In this document: in pieces, positions 36,497 to 47,274 of the stretch
How the letters are laid out: every line of letters begins with the position of its first letter
Numbering within the stretch: position 1 is the stretch's first letter
NCBI RefSeq assembly: GCF_964340395.1
Contig: NC_135556.1
Coordinates: 20,946,723 to 21,010,722 of the forward strand
Direction: 5' to 3'
From: Glandiceps talaboti
Lineage: Eukaryota > Hemichordata > Enteropneusta > Spengelidae
DNA: 64,000 bases
Notes under the pieces: model-generated
Seen by the model: the letters and a program-made list of their open reading frames with translations, nothing else
What the model was told of the DNA's origin: nothing
The model's database searches: none
Made by a program: the position numbers and the translations under genes

Positions 36497-38015
36497 GAAC
36501 AGAGTCTTGAATGATATCGTAGAGGTTTCATGTTATGATAGAAGTTGAGTCAGTTTTATTATCATGTCACAGTTTCAGCAACACAATTTGGTAACATATT
36601 ATGCATGCGGCATATTTGGAAATGTGCAATAGCTATCCGGGCACGTGAATAATCAGCTTTAGGTTCAACTTGTAATCATTTATGTCTTGCCATGTTATGA
36701 TTTTATAATGGAAAGTACAAAACTAGATAGGTTCATTTGAGGTTACATTTTCCTTGCCAGTGCACATGCTGCAGAATGAATACATAGGTTGTAGCACACT
36801 GTTTAAGGTGGTAACTGAAAGGTTTTCGTCTAATATTCGTCGGCTTCATTTGACGAGTGATTTAATAGCCATATATATTACTGGAATGTGAGAGAGGGAC
36901 TTTTGTACCTTTCCAGTCACAGAAAAAAAGACATTGCTGGAAATTGCATGTGTTTTGAAAGGAAGAGGCCTTACTAACTAGAGACATAAAAATGTATATT
37001 GAACTCAATATCACGTTTGGACCACCACACAATTGAAGTGTAATATATGAAACGCAGTCAACTCAGCGACGGCAGCTCACTTACTCTGATGTTATTATCT
37101 CAAGAAGCTGTCCACACTGAGCCAAGTTAGATTCAGTTGAATTGGTCTAGAGAGCTTCCTGAGATAGGAACACCAAAAGACAATTCTTTGGACTAGCGCC
37201 AACGAGCCTTGGTGTTATTTCATTACATTGTTTACATTTAATCATCACTTCAACATGACGACAACTAGCGTGCCTTTAAACGAAGTTGTCATGTTTCGAG
37301 CTTTTCGTATTATATACTTTTAATAAGTACCATGCAGACGTAGATATTGATACTTGCATATTCAAGACATTGCAACTAAGAACAATAAAAACTGGGTTTG
37401 AAAACAGTCCTCTCCTTGAGTGTTCTTAATTATTCAGCAGAAAAGTGACGTTTGCATTATTTATCTGTTATTTAAAATGTTGCCTTTCTCATCTGTCATC
37501 TTATTCTTCTTTAGCGGGTTATCTTCCTTGTCTATGTTTTTGTTTTACGTCTATCTGGAATCTCCATCTTTGTTTCTGAGAGTACAGTACGGCTCTTTCT
37601 TTATTTAATGGATATATTTTTGGCTGTTGTTTTTTTGTGGGGGGAGGTGATTTGTTTCCGTGGGCAAAATAACTGAAGTTTGCTCCAAAAGTGTCTTGTT
37701 AAACCATTAAACTGGCGAGGAAACGCACTATAGCAAAGTTATACTGCGAATTTGACAAGTTTTGGAGGTCCCCTCCCCACTGATGTTAATTGTTATCTAG
37801 CAACTCTGTTATGCAACATTGAAACCATATTCCATATTTTCTTTCTGGAATTCAAAACTGTACTGGTATATTAACAAAAATAAGAGACGAACTGTGGCTG
37901 CCTCTTCTTTTTGTCTTTATTTTTCTCAATGCTTCTTTGGTTCTTCATGTAACTGTTTCCCCAGGTCATCATCATACTGCTTTCGTTATTATAATAAAAA
38001 CAAATAAAATACTTC

Positions 38016-38086
38016 TGCATCGGCCGGGAATCGAACCCGGGCCTCCCGCGTGGCAGGCGAGAATTCTACCACTGAACCACCGATGC
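38016..38086 (-). tRNA. tRNA-Gly (anticodon GCC), array unit A
   Basis: 71 bases, identical to the intronic copy at 32962-33032. TTTTATTTG and TTTTT runs follow its 3' end. Intact A and B boxes; expected to be functional. Confidence 0.95.
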
Positions 38087-38364
38087 TCATATAATCTAAT
38101 CAGAAGACCAACTCTAATTTTCTTTTTCGGACAGTTTCAATAGGTGCAGCTGCAATGTGTCCCACGTGAAGACTGATAGAGAAAAATTGACACATTTGTT
38201 TACAGTTAAAAGTGGTAAGTTATGGTATTAAATGCAGGTTAACGGAAAACTTATGCTTCACAACAGAGGATCAGAGGAACTAATCTTGTCCTTGGTCCGT
38301 ACATTTTTCGATATTTTAAATAGATATGCATATCGAACATACAGAACAAAGTAAAAGTACTCAC

Positions 38365-38472
<108 letters not shown>

Positions 38473-38532
38473 AAGTCAGTGGTAAGATTTGTCCGTAGTA
38501 CAGTGCTCGATACGTCTGCACGCAGAGCGGAG

Positions 38533-38646
38533 TATATGTTGAGGGTAGAAGAAAATCAAGTTGTACATCAACATCTCCTGACGAGTGATTTACTCACGAA
38601 ACAGGCTTGTAGAGACGAAAAACCCGACTTGATTTTCTTCTACCCT

Positions 38647-38654
<8 letters not shown>
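38533..38654 (+). ncRNA. Hammerhead ribozyme motif within a perfect 27-bp inverted repeat
   Basis: Outer arms from ATATGTTGAGGGTAGAAG (38533 on) to its complement ending at 38654 pair over about 27 bases and form an extended stem I. Inside are stem I TCTC (38574-38577)/GAGA (38612-38615), CTGACGA (38578-38584), stem II GTGA (38585-38588)/TCAC (38594-38597) with a 5-base loop, GAAA (38598-38601), stem III ACA (38601-38603)/TGT (38608-38610) with a 4-base loop, and H17 = A38611. This meets the type I hammerhead consensus with the short stem III typical of Penelope-like elements and animal retrozymes. The equivalent site in unit B (about 45041-45060) lacks it. Confidence 0.65.
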
Positions 38655-38693
<39 letters not shown>

Positions 38694-39360
38694 AAATGTA
38701 CTCATAAACATACATACATCGATATATACACATACGAATCGAATGTACATGTATACACATATACTCTAACTATCTCATGATACACCCTCCTTCTGAAGAA
38801 GGCAAAACATGGTCATTGATTGATGGCGCCCTACCTGTCTCTGACACTGTGACAAAACCCTTGACCTGCATCCAACAGTACAAATAACCCAAACGTTTCA
38901 TAATCGAAAAATGTCTGAGAAGTGACAGAGTGTAGTTTTATATGGTTGTTTGTTCTCTAGGCTGAATTTTCCTGAAAATCAATGTTCTTCAATTCACTCC
39001 AAACTTTGTCATGTGAAAGTTTGTTCCTAGTCCTTTCCAAATAATTCGAGTGTTCAATGTCTTGCAATATTTTTCAGGGAAAGAGTCAGTGTTTCATTTT
39101 CCCAAGCTTGAGTGAACACAGTATTAAGGGGCCATATTGGATTCTTAAATGACTAAATTTTGACATAATGTTGACTTCTACAGTTAATGAATTTGTCCAG
39201 TTCCCCATACTTTTGGATTGATTTTAACCGAGAATAAGAAATTTAATGAAGTAAAGAGTTTATTTCCGCTACGTTTGTGAAAACTGATGTATATCATTTT
39301 TTGGCATGTACTTCATCTAGACATATTAGCTGGACGTACGAACGTTTACGCCACGCTCTT

Positions 39361-40161
39361 CTAAATTTTTAATTTGAGCATATCTTCGTAGATTGGTTTA
39401 TCTTTTTCGATTAGCTGTTTAAGCTCTCCTGGTAAATCACCCAAGTCACAAGGCGAAGAGATGTTTACAAAGGAAGAACTTTCGTACGCCACCGTGTACA
39501 ACCTTGTGTCTGCTACTGGAAGTAATCGTGCAAAATACAACCAGTGATTGATGTTACCAGGCTCCCATTCCAGCATGCTATCATAGAAGGGAAGACCGGT
39601 TTTATCGCATAATTTCAGCAGAGTTTCTCGTGTATTAGTTACAAGATCTTCAGAATCAATGACAATAGGGGAATAACCTTTTCCAGTAACATGGTCGAAT
39701 AAACGTTTGAAATGTGACATACTCCCAAACTTCATAATCAGATTTGCTACATCCAATTGTACGATGCCAAATCTTTCTTCGATGTCTACCATAGCCTCAT
39801 ATGCTGATGGAATTGCCTCCTTCGGATGTCGGATTAAGAAGACATGTTGATATCCTTCAGGTATGTAATCTAATTTATCCATTATGGCCAGGGCAGCATG
39901 GTCCATTGCGAAGACAGCCTCTTTCCCAGAATAATCTGCTTCCAATCTCTGTTTTACCTCCGAGAACCTGTAGCCAGGAAGAGCAAGAATTGGCTTTGGA
40001 ACAAGAGGGTGCTTTTCCTGACCGGCGAGTGCAGCTATGGAAAATTCGTCATGGAAGACTTTGAACGATTTCACGGAAGCCATTGAAAATTCTAATGCGG
40101 TTGCGCGGCTTCTCCAATATGACCAAAGCATAACCTTTTTGGGAGTGTTTGATTCAGCCAT
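39361..40161 (-). CDS. Sulfotransferase-like P-loop protein, array copy 1
   Basis: A single coding exon, 266 residues, starts at ATG 40161. MLWSYWRSRAT (about residues 11-21) stands where sulfotransferases have the 5'-phosphosulfate loop (PRSxST type). VFLIRHPKEAIPSAYEA matches the 3'-phosphate-binding RxxxxxxxS region, and the C-terminal part has DSEDLVTNTRETL and CDKTGLPFYDSMLEWEPG, a spacing seen in P-loop sulfotransferase-like proteins, including those fused to branched-chain aminotransferase-like proteins in plants. Substrate unknown, no signal peptide, so probably cytosolic. An acceptor (TTATTACAG) ends at 40163, and a donor GAG|GTAATG at 40656 marks a 5' UTR exon. Minus-strand AATAAA at 39259-39264. 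It has one extra Arg (EERFGIV) compared with its sisters. Confidence 0.82.
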   Translation of the reverse strand: MAESNTPKKVMLWSYWRSRATALEFSMASVKSFKVFHDEFSIAALAGQEKHPLVPKPILALPGYRFSEVKQRLEADYSGKEAVFAMDHAALAIMDKLDYIPEGYQHVFLIRHPKEAIPSAYEAMVDIEERFGIVQLDVANLIMKFGSMSHFKRLFDHVTGKGYSPIVIDSEDLVTNTRETLLKLCDKTGLPFYDSMLEWEPGNINHWLYFARLLPVADTRLYTVAYESSSFVNISSPCDLGDLPGELKQLIEKDKPIYEDMLKLKI

Positions 40162-40655
40162 TCTGTAATAAAGTGAGAATTGCGAGACACCGTTGTCAAC
40201 AAAACATTCTTTTTAAAGATTATTGCTAAATCATTAAGATCTGGTGTCGACACCAGTACATGTACCTGCAGAGGTACATAATTGATAGTACCTTTTCGTA
40301 TTATGACGCTAATATGGTGTTACATGTACAGACAGATCAAATACTAGAGTACATATAAACTATGGCATGGCTGAGCAGCTTATGCGTATCGGCATCGATA
40401 TCGATATTAAACTATTTTGCCCATGAACATAAATAAAAAGAGTTAGTTGGTGAAAAATAACAATTTTGTTGTTCAAATACATGTAACAAGCTTGAAATAT
40501 GTCATGGGGCTGAACAAAGGTTTTATTTTCATAACTGTATGGCGTAACATGAGAACAGCAATTAGTTGATCACTTATGCTAGCTTCAGTTCGAATAAAGT
40601 AATAGTTACCGGGCATGCATAGCTATAAAGATCAAAGAAAGTTTGTAAACATTAC

Positions 40656-41098
40656 CTCTTTCCCTTAGACAACCTGTGAGTTGAACTATAATTCAATATG
40701 GTAGCTGTGACGTCGACGCCTTTGACAGTCTCAACTTACTAGTAGGTGCTTAAAAATGTCAGCTTGGTGTGTAGTTGTTGGAATTTATAGTACGGTCGAT
40801 AACCCATGAATAATAATAGAATACGATGATGGATGGAGATTGTAAATGGGATATATAAGAAGAAATATAGGTCTGTGTCAAAGGTCACATCATTGACGCC
40901 ATCAATCGATCCAGTCAAAACGTGTAGTCTAGATGCCAACGTGGTTTGCGAGTGGAGGTGTAAATCGTAACGATACCATATAGGAAATAGACTAGTCAAG
41001 ACGTGGGATTGGTGTACAAGTTCCATACTTAATCCGATTATAGTGATGGAAGAAAGACTAGGACACTGATATACCACCATGTGTCCTTTATTACTTGA

Positions 41099-41144
<46 letters not shown>

Positions 41145-41860
41145 TGGATTGAATTTGATGATTAGGTGAAAATGATGTCATCGTCTGCAATGATTGCCAT
41201 TTTATATTGCATGTAGACGACTAGTTATAGGTTTATAAATGTTTAAACTTCGGTTTCTAAATTTAGAATTTTAGTACGATAATATCTACGACTTTTGGCC
41301 ATTATGTATACAACATACACTGCGTAATCGCCGGTCGTATTGATAACCGAAATTTAATGTGCCCTAATTGAAACATTCTCAAAGTTTCATGGTGAATGAT
41401 AACTTAAAGCTGATTAGGTAATAAGGTGATAAGTTGACGTTTGTTGTCATTTAGGATGTGTTTGACAACTTGCGTCTATTGGCGGGTCATTGATATTCGA
41501 CGAAAGATCGTCTGCCTGTCTGTCTGTCTGTCTGGCTGTCTTTGTCTGTCGCTCTGTCTGTACCTGCTTTTCTGTCTTTGTCACTCTCAAATATAAATAC
41601 ACGATGAATGTGTGCTGAAAAAAGGACCAGTCAACATGTTATTTTACAGACCTATTTATGTCAGTAATTAACTATTTTGACAGTTTGAAGTGCGAACCTC
41701 TCGTGCTGACTAGCTGGGTCATAGGTAAATATCGACTTCAAATAGGTCAGAACGTTGCACGAAACCACCGACTGGTTGGATACTACACGTACGTAACTAC
41801 AGGGTTAGTAGGCTGTGCATTTCCAAAGTCCCTAGTCCGTTGAGATTGCAAAGACGTCAC
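40656..41860. promoter_or_regulatory. Shared head-to-head promoter region of copies 1 and 2
   Basis: The two 5' flanks are an inverted repeat. Beyond each 5' UTR donor (40656 for copy 1, 41912 for copy 2) lie CCATATTG/CAATATGG and a CRE-like site, TGACGTCG at 40708-40715 and its mirror AGACGTCA at 41853-41860. Copy 4 keeps TGACGTCT at 54260-54267. The sites lie just upstream of the inferred non-coding first exons. The middle of the region has a (TTG)n tract at 41098-41145 and a GTCTG-rich stretch near 41510-41560. Confidence 0.45.
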
Positions 41861-43250
41861 AGCTACCATATTGGATAGTGCAACTCACGGGGTGTCAAAG
41901 GGGAAGAAAGAGGTAATGTTTACACACTTTCTTTGTTCTCTGCATAGCTATGTATGCCCGATAACTATTACTTTATTCGAACTGAAGAGCTTAAGTTATT
42001 AACTGGTTGCAGTTATCGTGAAAAACATACATATGTCTGGGTTCTTATAGAATTCAAACCTTTGTTCAGACCCATGACATTGCTATATGGAAAATAAAAA
42101 TGTTACTTTTCCATCTTTTACTACACTACACCACGTACACAACTCAAATTAAGTAAATGTGGCAAAATATTTTAATATCGATATCAATGCCGATACGCAT
42201 TTTGTTGCTCAGCCATGCCGTTGTGTACATGTACTCCAGTATTTGACCCGTGTGTACACGTTACACCATCTTAGTGTCATACCACGAAAAGGTACTATAT
42301 GAATTATTGTACTTCTGCAGATCCATGTACTGGTGTCGACGCCAGATCTTCATGATTTGTTGACAATGGTGTCTCGCAATTCTAATTTTATTACAGATCT
42401 AGAATGGCTGAATCAAACACTCCAACAAAAGTTATGCTTTGGTCATATTGGAGAAGCCGCGCAACCGCATTAGAATTTTCAATGGCGTCCGTGAAATCGT
42501 TCAAAGTCTTCCATGACGAATTTTCCATAGCTGCACTCGCCGGTCAGGGAGAGCACTCACTTCTTGCCAAACTTCTTGTTATACCTGGCTACGAGTACTC
42601 GCAGGTAAAAGAGAGATTGGAAGCAGATTATCCTGGGAAAGAGGCTGTCTTCGCAATGGACCATGCTGTCCTGGTCCTACTGGACAAATTAGATTACATT
42701 CCTGAAGGATATCAGCATGTCTTTTTAATCCGACATCCGAAGGAGGCAATTCCATCAGCATATGAAGCTATGGTAGACATTGAAGAATTTGGCATCGTAC
42801 AATTGGATGTAGCAAATCTGATAATGAAGTTTGGGAGTATGTCACATTTCAAACGTTTATTCGACCATATTACTGGAAAAGGTTATTCCCCTATTGTCAT
42901 TGATTCTAAAGATCTCGTAACTAATACACGAGAAACTCTGCAGAAATTATGTGATAAAACCGGTCTTCCCTTCTATGATAGCATGCTGCAATGGGAGCCT
43001 GGTAACATCAGCCACTGGCCGTATTTTGCACGAATACTTCCATTACCAGAGACAAGGTTGTACAAGATGTCGTTTGAAAGTTCTTCCTTTGAAGACGTCT
43101 CTTCGCCTTGTGACTTCGATGGTTTACCACCAGAGCTAAATAAGCTAATTGAAGATGATACAAAAATCTACGAACATATGCTAAACTTTAAAATTTAGAA
43201 GAGCGTGGCATAAACAAGCGTCTGGTTCCTATATATAGGTGAAGTCCGCT
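41860..43250. repeat. Inverted array unit A' carrying copy 2
   Basis: Reverse-complement match to the gene and 5' flank of unit A. For example GGTGTCGACGCCAGATCTT (42332-42350) mirrors AAGATCTGGTGTCGACACC (40236-40254). Similarity fades shortly after the stop at 43198, so the 3' flank and the tRNA-Gly were not included. Confidence 0.75.
42404..43198 (+). CDS. Sulfotransferase-like P-loop protein, array copy 2 (inverted)
   Basis: 264 residues, open throughout. It has the same motifs as copy 1: MLWSYWRSRATALEF near residues 11-25, VFLIRHPKEAIPSAY, DSKDLVTNTRETLQKLC, FYDSMLQWEPG. An acceptor TTATTACAG ends at 42396 and a 5' UTR donor GAG|GTAATG at 41912, so it shares the two-exon plan. The N- and C-terminal segments differ most from the sisters (EHSLLAKLLVIPGYEYSQ; DGLPPELNKLIEDDTK), while the nucleotide-binding motifs are unchanged, which suggests selection for function. 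Head-to-head with copy 1, 2.2 kb between starts. Confidence 0.82.
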   Translation: MAESNTPTKVMLWSYWRSRATALEFSMASVKSFKVFHDEFSIAALAGQGEHSLLAKLLVIPGYEYSQVKERLEADYPGKEAVFAMDHAVLVLLDKLDYIPEGYQHVFLIRHPKEAIPSAYEAMVDIEEFGIVQLDVANLIMKFGSMSHFKRLFDHITGKGYSPIVIDSKDLVTNTRETLQKLCDKTGLPFYDSMLQWEPGNISHWPYFARILPLPETRLYKMSFESSSFEDVSSPCDFDGLPPELNKLIEDDTKIYEHMLNFKI

Positions 43251-44080
43251 AAAAACATTGAAAATGGGTGAGAGTTTTTTCAACGTCTTTGATTTTATCC
43301 TATGATTATACATCAGCTATATATGTGTATTCTTACAATTAAAATTCGTAGATGCTATGTCGTTTTACTTTACGAATTTGGACTATGAATTCTACAAAAC
43401 GTTCATCGCAAAGAAGTTAATAAATGGAAAAAATGGCTGACAACTGTTGTATGGTGATTTCCGACCCGTCTTGATTATGTAGAACTGTTCGATACTGAAA
43501 TCTAGAACCAAAACGGGATATTCATTCTTTAAAAATGTGTAAGACTTTTAGCTTTCATCCGTATTTGTCAACACTGTAAATGTCAACCGTACATAAAGGC
43601 TGACGGCATATGTGTAGTAATTATGCCGTATACAGTATGTATGCTACACCAATTGCATAGCTTACTTTTTGGTAACAGAATATACTTCCACCATGTACAT
43701 GTATTTACTAATAATCAAAACTACTCGATTTTGCATGCCGTTAATTGTCATTTCTCAAGATTGAAATGTTATAGCCATCTAGTATGCTGCATAAGTTTGA
43801 CACTGACAACTTACTCCCGTAAATGACAATAATTTCGGAAATGACGGCGTAACACTACTAGTCTCTTTTTCAGCGGCAGTAAAGTGTTGATTCGAGTTGG
43901 TCTTGAAATAGCATAGTGCTATTTTCTAAGAAATGGTTGATTAGAAAATAACGCACCTCCCCCTATCCCTTTACTCGGTCAGATTATAAGTTTTCCCAGT
44001 GTCATTTTTCTCTTGCAAGGCTATATATATCAGATGTTAGAGATAAGTCTTAACAGAATTAGTGTGGAAAATCAACTGTA

Positions 44081-44113
44081 GACTTTCTTGAAGTATCAAC
44101 AATCAGAAGAGAA
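44081..44113 (+). pseudogene. Duplicated fragment of one aminopeptidase exon
   Basis: GACTTTCTTGAAGTATCAAC and the rest of the fragment to the donor GAA|GTAAGT match the 3' part of aminopeptidase exon 35549-35598 (DFLEVSTIRRE), and the intron after it matches to about 44200. The next block (from 44205) matches the region beyond the aminopeptidase 3' end (37750 on), so about 2 kb between them was lost. It is a relic, not a functional exon. Confidence 0.85.
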
Positions 44114-44528
44114 GTAAGTCTACAGCTGCAGGCTCTTGTACTAAGTCTTGATCACTATAGGTAGCACATGTCAAATGTGATAGATAGCGCACAGTTTATA
44201 TGGCGAGTTTTGGAGGTCCACTCCCCACTGACGTTAATTATTATCTAGCACTGAACTCTGTTATGCAGCATCGAAACCATATTCCATATTTTCTTTCTGG
44301 AATTCAAAAAAACTTGGTGTAATGTAACAAATGTATGAAACATGTACGAGACGAATAGTATTCTCATTGTGTAACTCACATGTATATCTCACTGTGTCTG
44401 CCTCTTCCGTTTTTCCTTTATATTTCTCAATGCTTCTTTTCTTTCGTCATGTATTATATGTCTCCCCAGTTCAATTAAAGGACATCATAATGTGTTCGTT
44501 CATTATAGCAAAACAAACAAAACACATG

Positions 44529-44599
44529 TGCATCGGCCGGGAATCGAACCCGGGCCTCCCGCGTGGCAGGCGAGAATTCTACCACTGAACCACCGATGC
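44529..44599 (-). tRNA. tRNA-Gly (anticodon GCC), array unit B
   Basis: 71 bases, identical to the other two copies. TTTTG and TTTT runs follow its 3' end. Flanks match unit A (AGCTGCAAAAAGTCCCACG upstream on the tRNA strand). Confidence 0.95.
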
Positions 44600-44978
44600 T
44601 CAGATAATAAAATTAATGGTCAAAAGACGAAATCAGATTATCTGTTACGGACAGTTCGAACAGATGCAGCTGCAAAAAGTCCCACGTCATGGCTGATAAA
44701 GAAAAAATTACACAATTGTTTACAGATAAAAGTGGCAAGTTATAGTATTAATAAATGCAGGTTAAAAGAAAACTTATGTTTCATAAAAACTGTCTGTTCT
44801 CCTTCTCACATACAAATGATACAAATATACAAAATGAACACAAAAGACATACACAATTGTTATCTGATATGGATCATGGAAATAGTTCAGTGGAACTATT
44901 CTTGTCCATGGTCCGTACATTTTTCGATATTGCAAACAGATATACGCATTGAACATAGAGAAAAAAGTAAAAGTACTC

Positions 44979-44982
<4 letters not shown>

Positions 44983-45040
<58 letters not shown>
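44983..45040. repeat. (AC)n microsatellite
   Basis: Counterpart of the AC tract at 38366; here it is followed by a short ATGC-rich stretch and no ribozyme element. Confidence 0.95.
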
Positions 45041-45043
<3 letters not shown>

Positions 45044-45706
45044 GCATACATGCATACATGCATGCATGCATATACATATATATATACATAACTCAATAAT
45101 GTAAAGTGCTTAAAATACGAGGAAAGTTAAACAAATGTACTCATTCGCACAAACATACACACAGTGATATATACACTCATGTATACACATAACTCAATAA
45201 TGAACAGTCCTTATAATACCAGGACAGTAAATATGAAGTGCGAAGTGAGAAGTGACAGAGTGTAATTTTATATGGTTGTTTGTTTTCTAGGCTGAATTTT
45301 CCTGAAATCAATGTTCTTCAATTCTCTCCACACTTTGTCACGTGAAATTTTGTTCCTGGCCTTTTCAAATAATAAAAGAAATTCGAGAGTTCAATGAATT
45401 GCAATTGATTTCAGGGCAATAGTCAGTGTTTAATGTTCCCATTCGAGAGTTAACAAAGTATTCGGCGGCCATATTAGGTTCTAAAATGACTAAATTTTGA
45501 CATCATTTTGATAAATTTGTTTGGTGACCCAAGATTTCTTTCATGAATTTTAACCGAGAATAGGTTCTAGTTTTCTTGAATATGGTGACAGAAAAAATTT
45601 CCGCTACGTTTGTGAAAACTGGTTTATCTTCTTTTTTTTCTTTTTCCTTCTTTTTGCATTTCACCTACATATATAGGAGCTAGACGAGTGTTAACGCCAC
45701 ACTCTT

Positions 45707-46504
45707 CTAAATTTTATCTTGGAGCATATCTTCGTAGATTGGTGTATCATCTTCAATTAACTCTTTCAGCTCTCCTGGTAAATCATCCATGTTACAAGGC
45801 AAAGAGACGTCTTCAAAGGAAGAACTTCCATACGCCACTTTGTACAACCTTGTCTGTGCTAATGGAAGTAATTGTAAAAAATACGTCCAGTGGCTGATGT
45901 TACCAGACTCCCATTCCAGCATGCTATCGTAGAAGGAAAGACCGGTTTTATCGCATAATTTCTGCAGAGTTTCTCGTGTATTAGTTACGAGATCTTTAGA
46001 ATCAATGACAATAGGGGAATAACATTTTCCAGTAACGTGGTCATATAAACGTTTGAAATGTGACATACTCGCAAACTCCATTACCATTTCTGTTGTATCC
46101 AATTGCATGATACCAAATTCTTCAATGTCTAGCAGAGTCTCATATGCTGATGGAATTGCCTCCTCCGGATGTCGGATTAAGAAGACATGCTGATATCCTT
46201 CAGGTAGGTAATCTAATTTATCCAGTATGGCCAGCGCAGCATGGTCCATTGCGAAGACTGCCTCTTTCTCAGGATAGTCTGCCTCCAATCTCTGTTTTAT
46301 CTCCGTGTACCTGTAGCCAGGAAGCGCGATAACTTGGTTTGGAAAAAATGAGTGCTTTTCCTTACCGGCGAGTGCAGCTATGGAAAATTCGTCATGGAAG
46401 ACTTTGAACGATTTCACGGAACCCATTGAAAATTCTAATGCGGTTGCGCGACTTCGTCAATGTGACCAAAGCATTACCTTCTTTGGAGTGTTGGAATCAG
46501 CCAT
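45707..46504 (-). pseudogene. Sulfotransferase-like array copy 3, nonsense mutation in the P-loop
   Basis: Read from ATG 46504 the frame begins MADSNTPKKVMLWSH and meets TGA at 46457-46459, where copy 4 has TGG (Trp before RSRAT). Beyond it the 266-codon frame is open to the stop at 45707, with VFLIRHPEEAIPSAYE, DSKDLVTNTRETLQKLC and FYDSMLEWESG intact. A downstream ATG at 46426 could give 239 residues without the nucleotide-binding loop. The CRE-like site of the other copies is replaced by GTGCAAAAAATC near 47100, and the AATAAA found after copies 1 and 4 is not conserved. The lesion looks recent. A sequencing error or a segregating allele cannot be excluded. Confidence 0.75.
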
Positions 46505-47274
46505 TCCAGATCTGTAATAAAGTGAGAAATGCGAGACACCGTTGTCAACAACACGTTTTTTAAGATTATTGCTAAATCCTTAACTTGAGATGCGGTGTCG
46601 TCACCTGTACCCGGGCCAGCGCCTGTACCACAGTGTACCTGCAGAGGTTATCCCTTTTCGTATTATGCGGCACTAATATGACGTTACATGTACACAGATA
46701 AATCACTTGAGTACATACATGTATACACAATGGTATTGCCGGTATTGCCGTGATAATTATGCATATAAGTGTCGATATCTGTCAGATGCTGCCTTAGGGT
46801 TATTAAAATAGTTTCCCTCAGTTTTTTGGGTGTACTAAAAGCTAGAAAAGAATGAAAAATAACAATTTTATGTCTAAAGCAAGCTTGGCATATGTCACAG
46901 GTCTTAACAAGGGTCACCATGACAGTATATGGCGTAATATGAGAACAGCAACCTGTTGATTGCTCTTCGGTTCCAATAAGGTAATAGTTACCGCCGGGTA
47001 TAGCTAGCTATATGTAGAGATCAAAGAAAGTTGTAAACACTACCTCTTTCCCTTGAAAACTTTGACAGCCTGTGAGTTGAATTATTCAATATGGTAGCTG
47101 TGCAAAAAATCTAAACGGACTAGGGACTCAAAAATGTCAGCTTGGTAGGAGAGTATTACAAGCTGTAAATACGTTGTACTTTGATTCGTAGGTGTAAGAA
47201 AATATCGCACGGTCGATATCCCACGAATAATAAAAGAATTTCATAACAAATATAGATTATAAATGTGATATCGC

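Noticed and set aside
38780-38820. CTGAAGAAGGCAAAACATGG as a third hammerhead
   Set aside because: Lacks CTGANGA plus GAAA with a supporting stem II.
39801-40086. Plus-strand frames antisense to array copy 1 (and equivalents in the other copies)
   Set aside because: Shadows of the conserved sulfotransferase-like coding strand.
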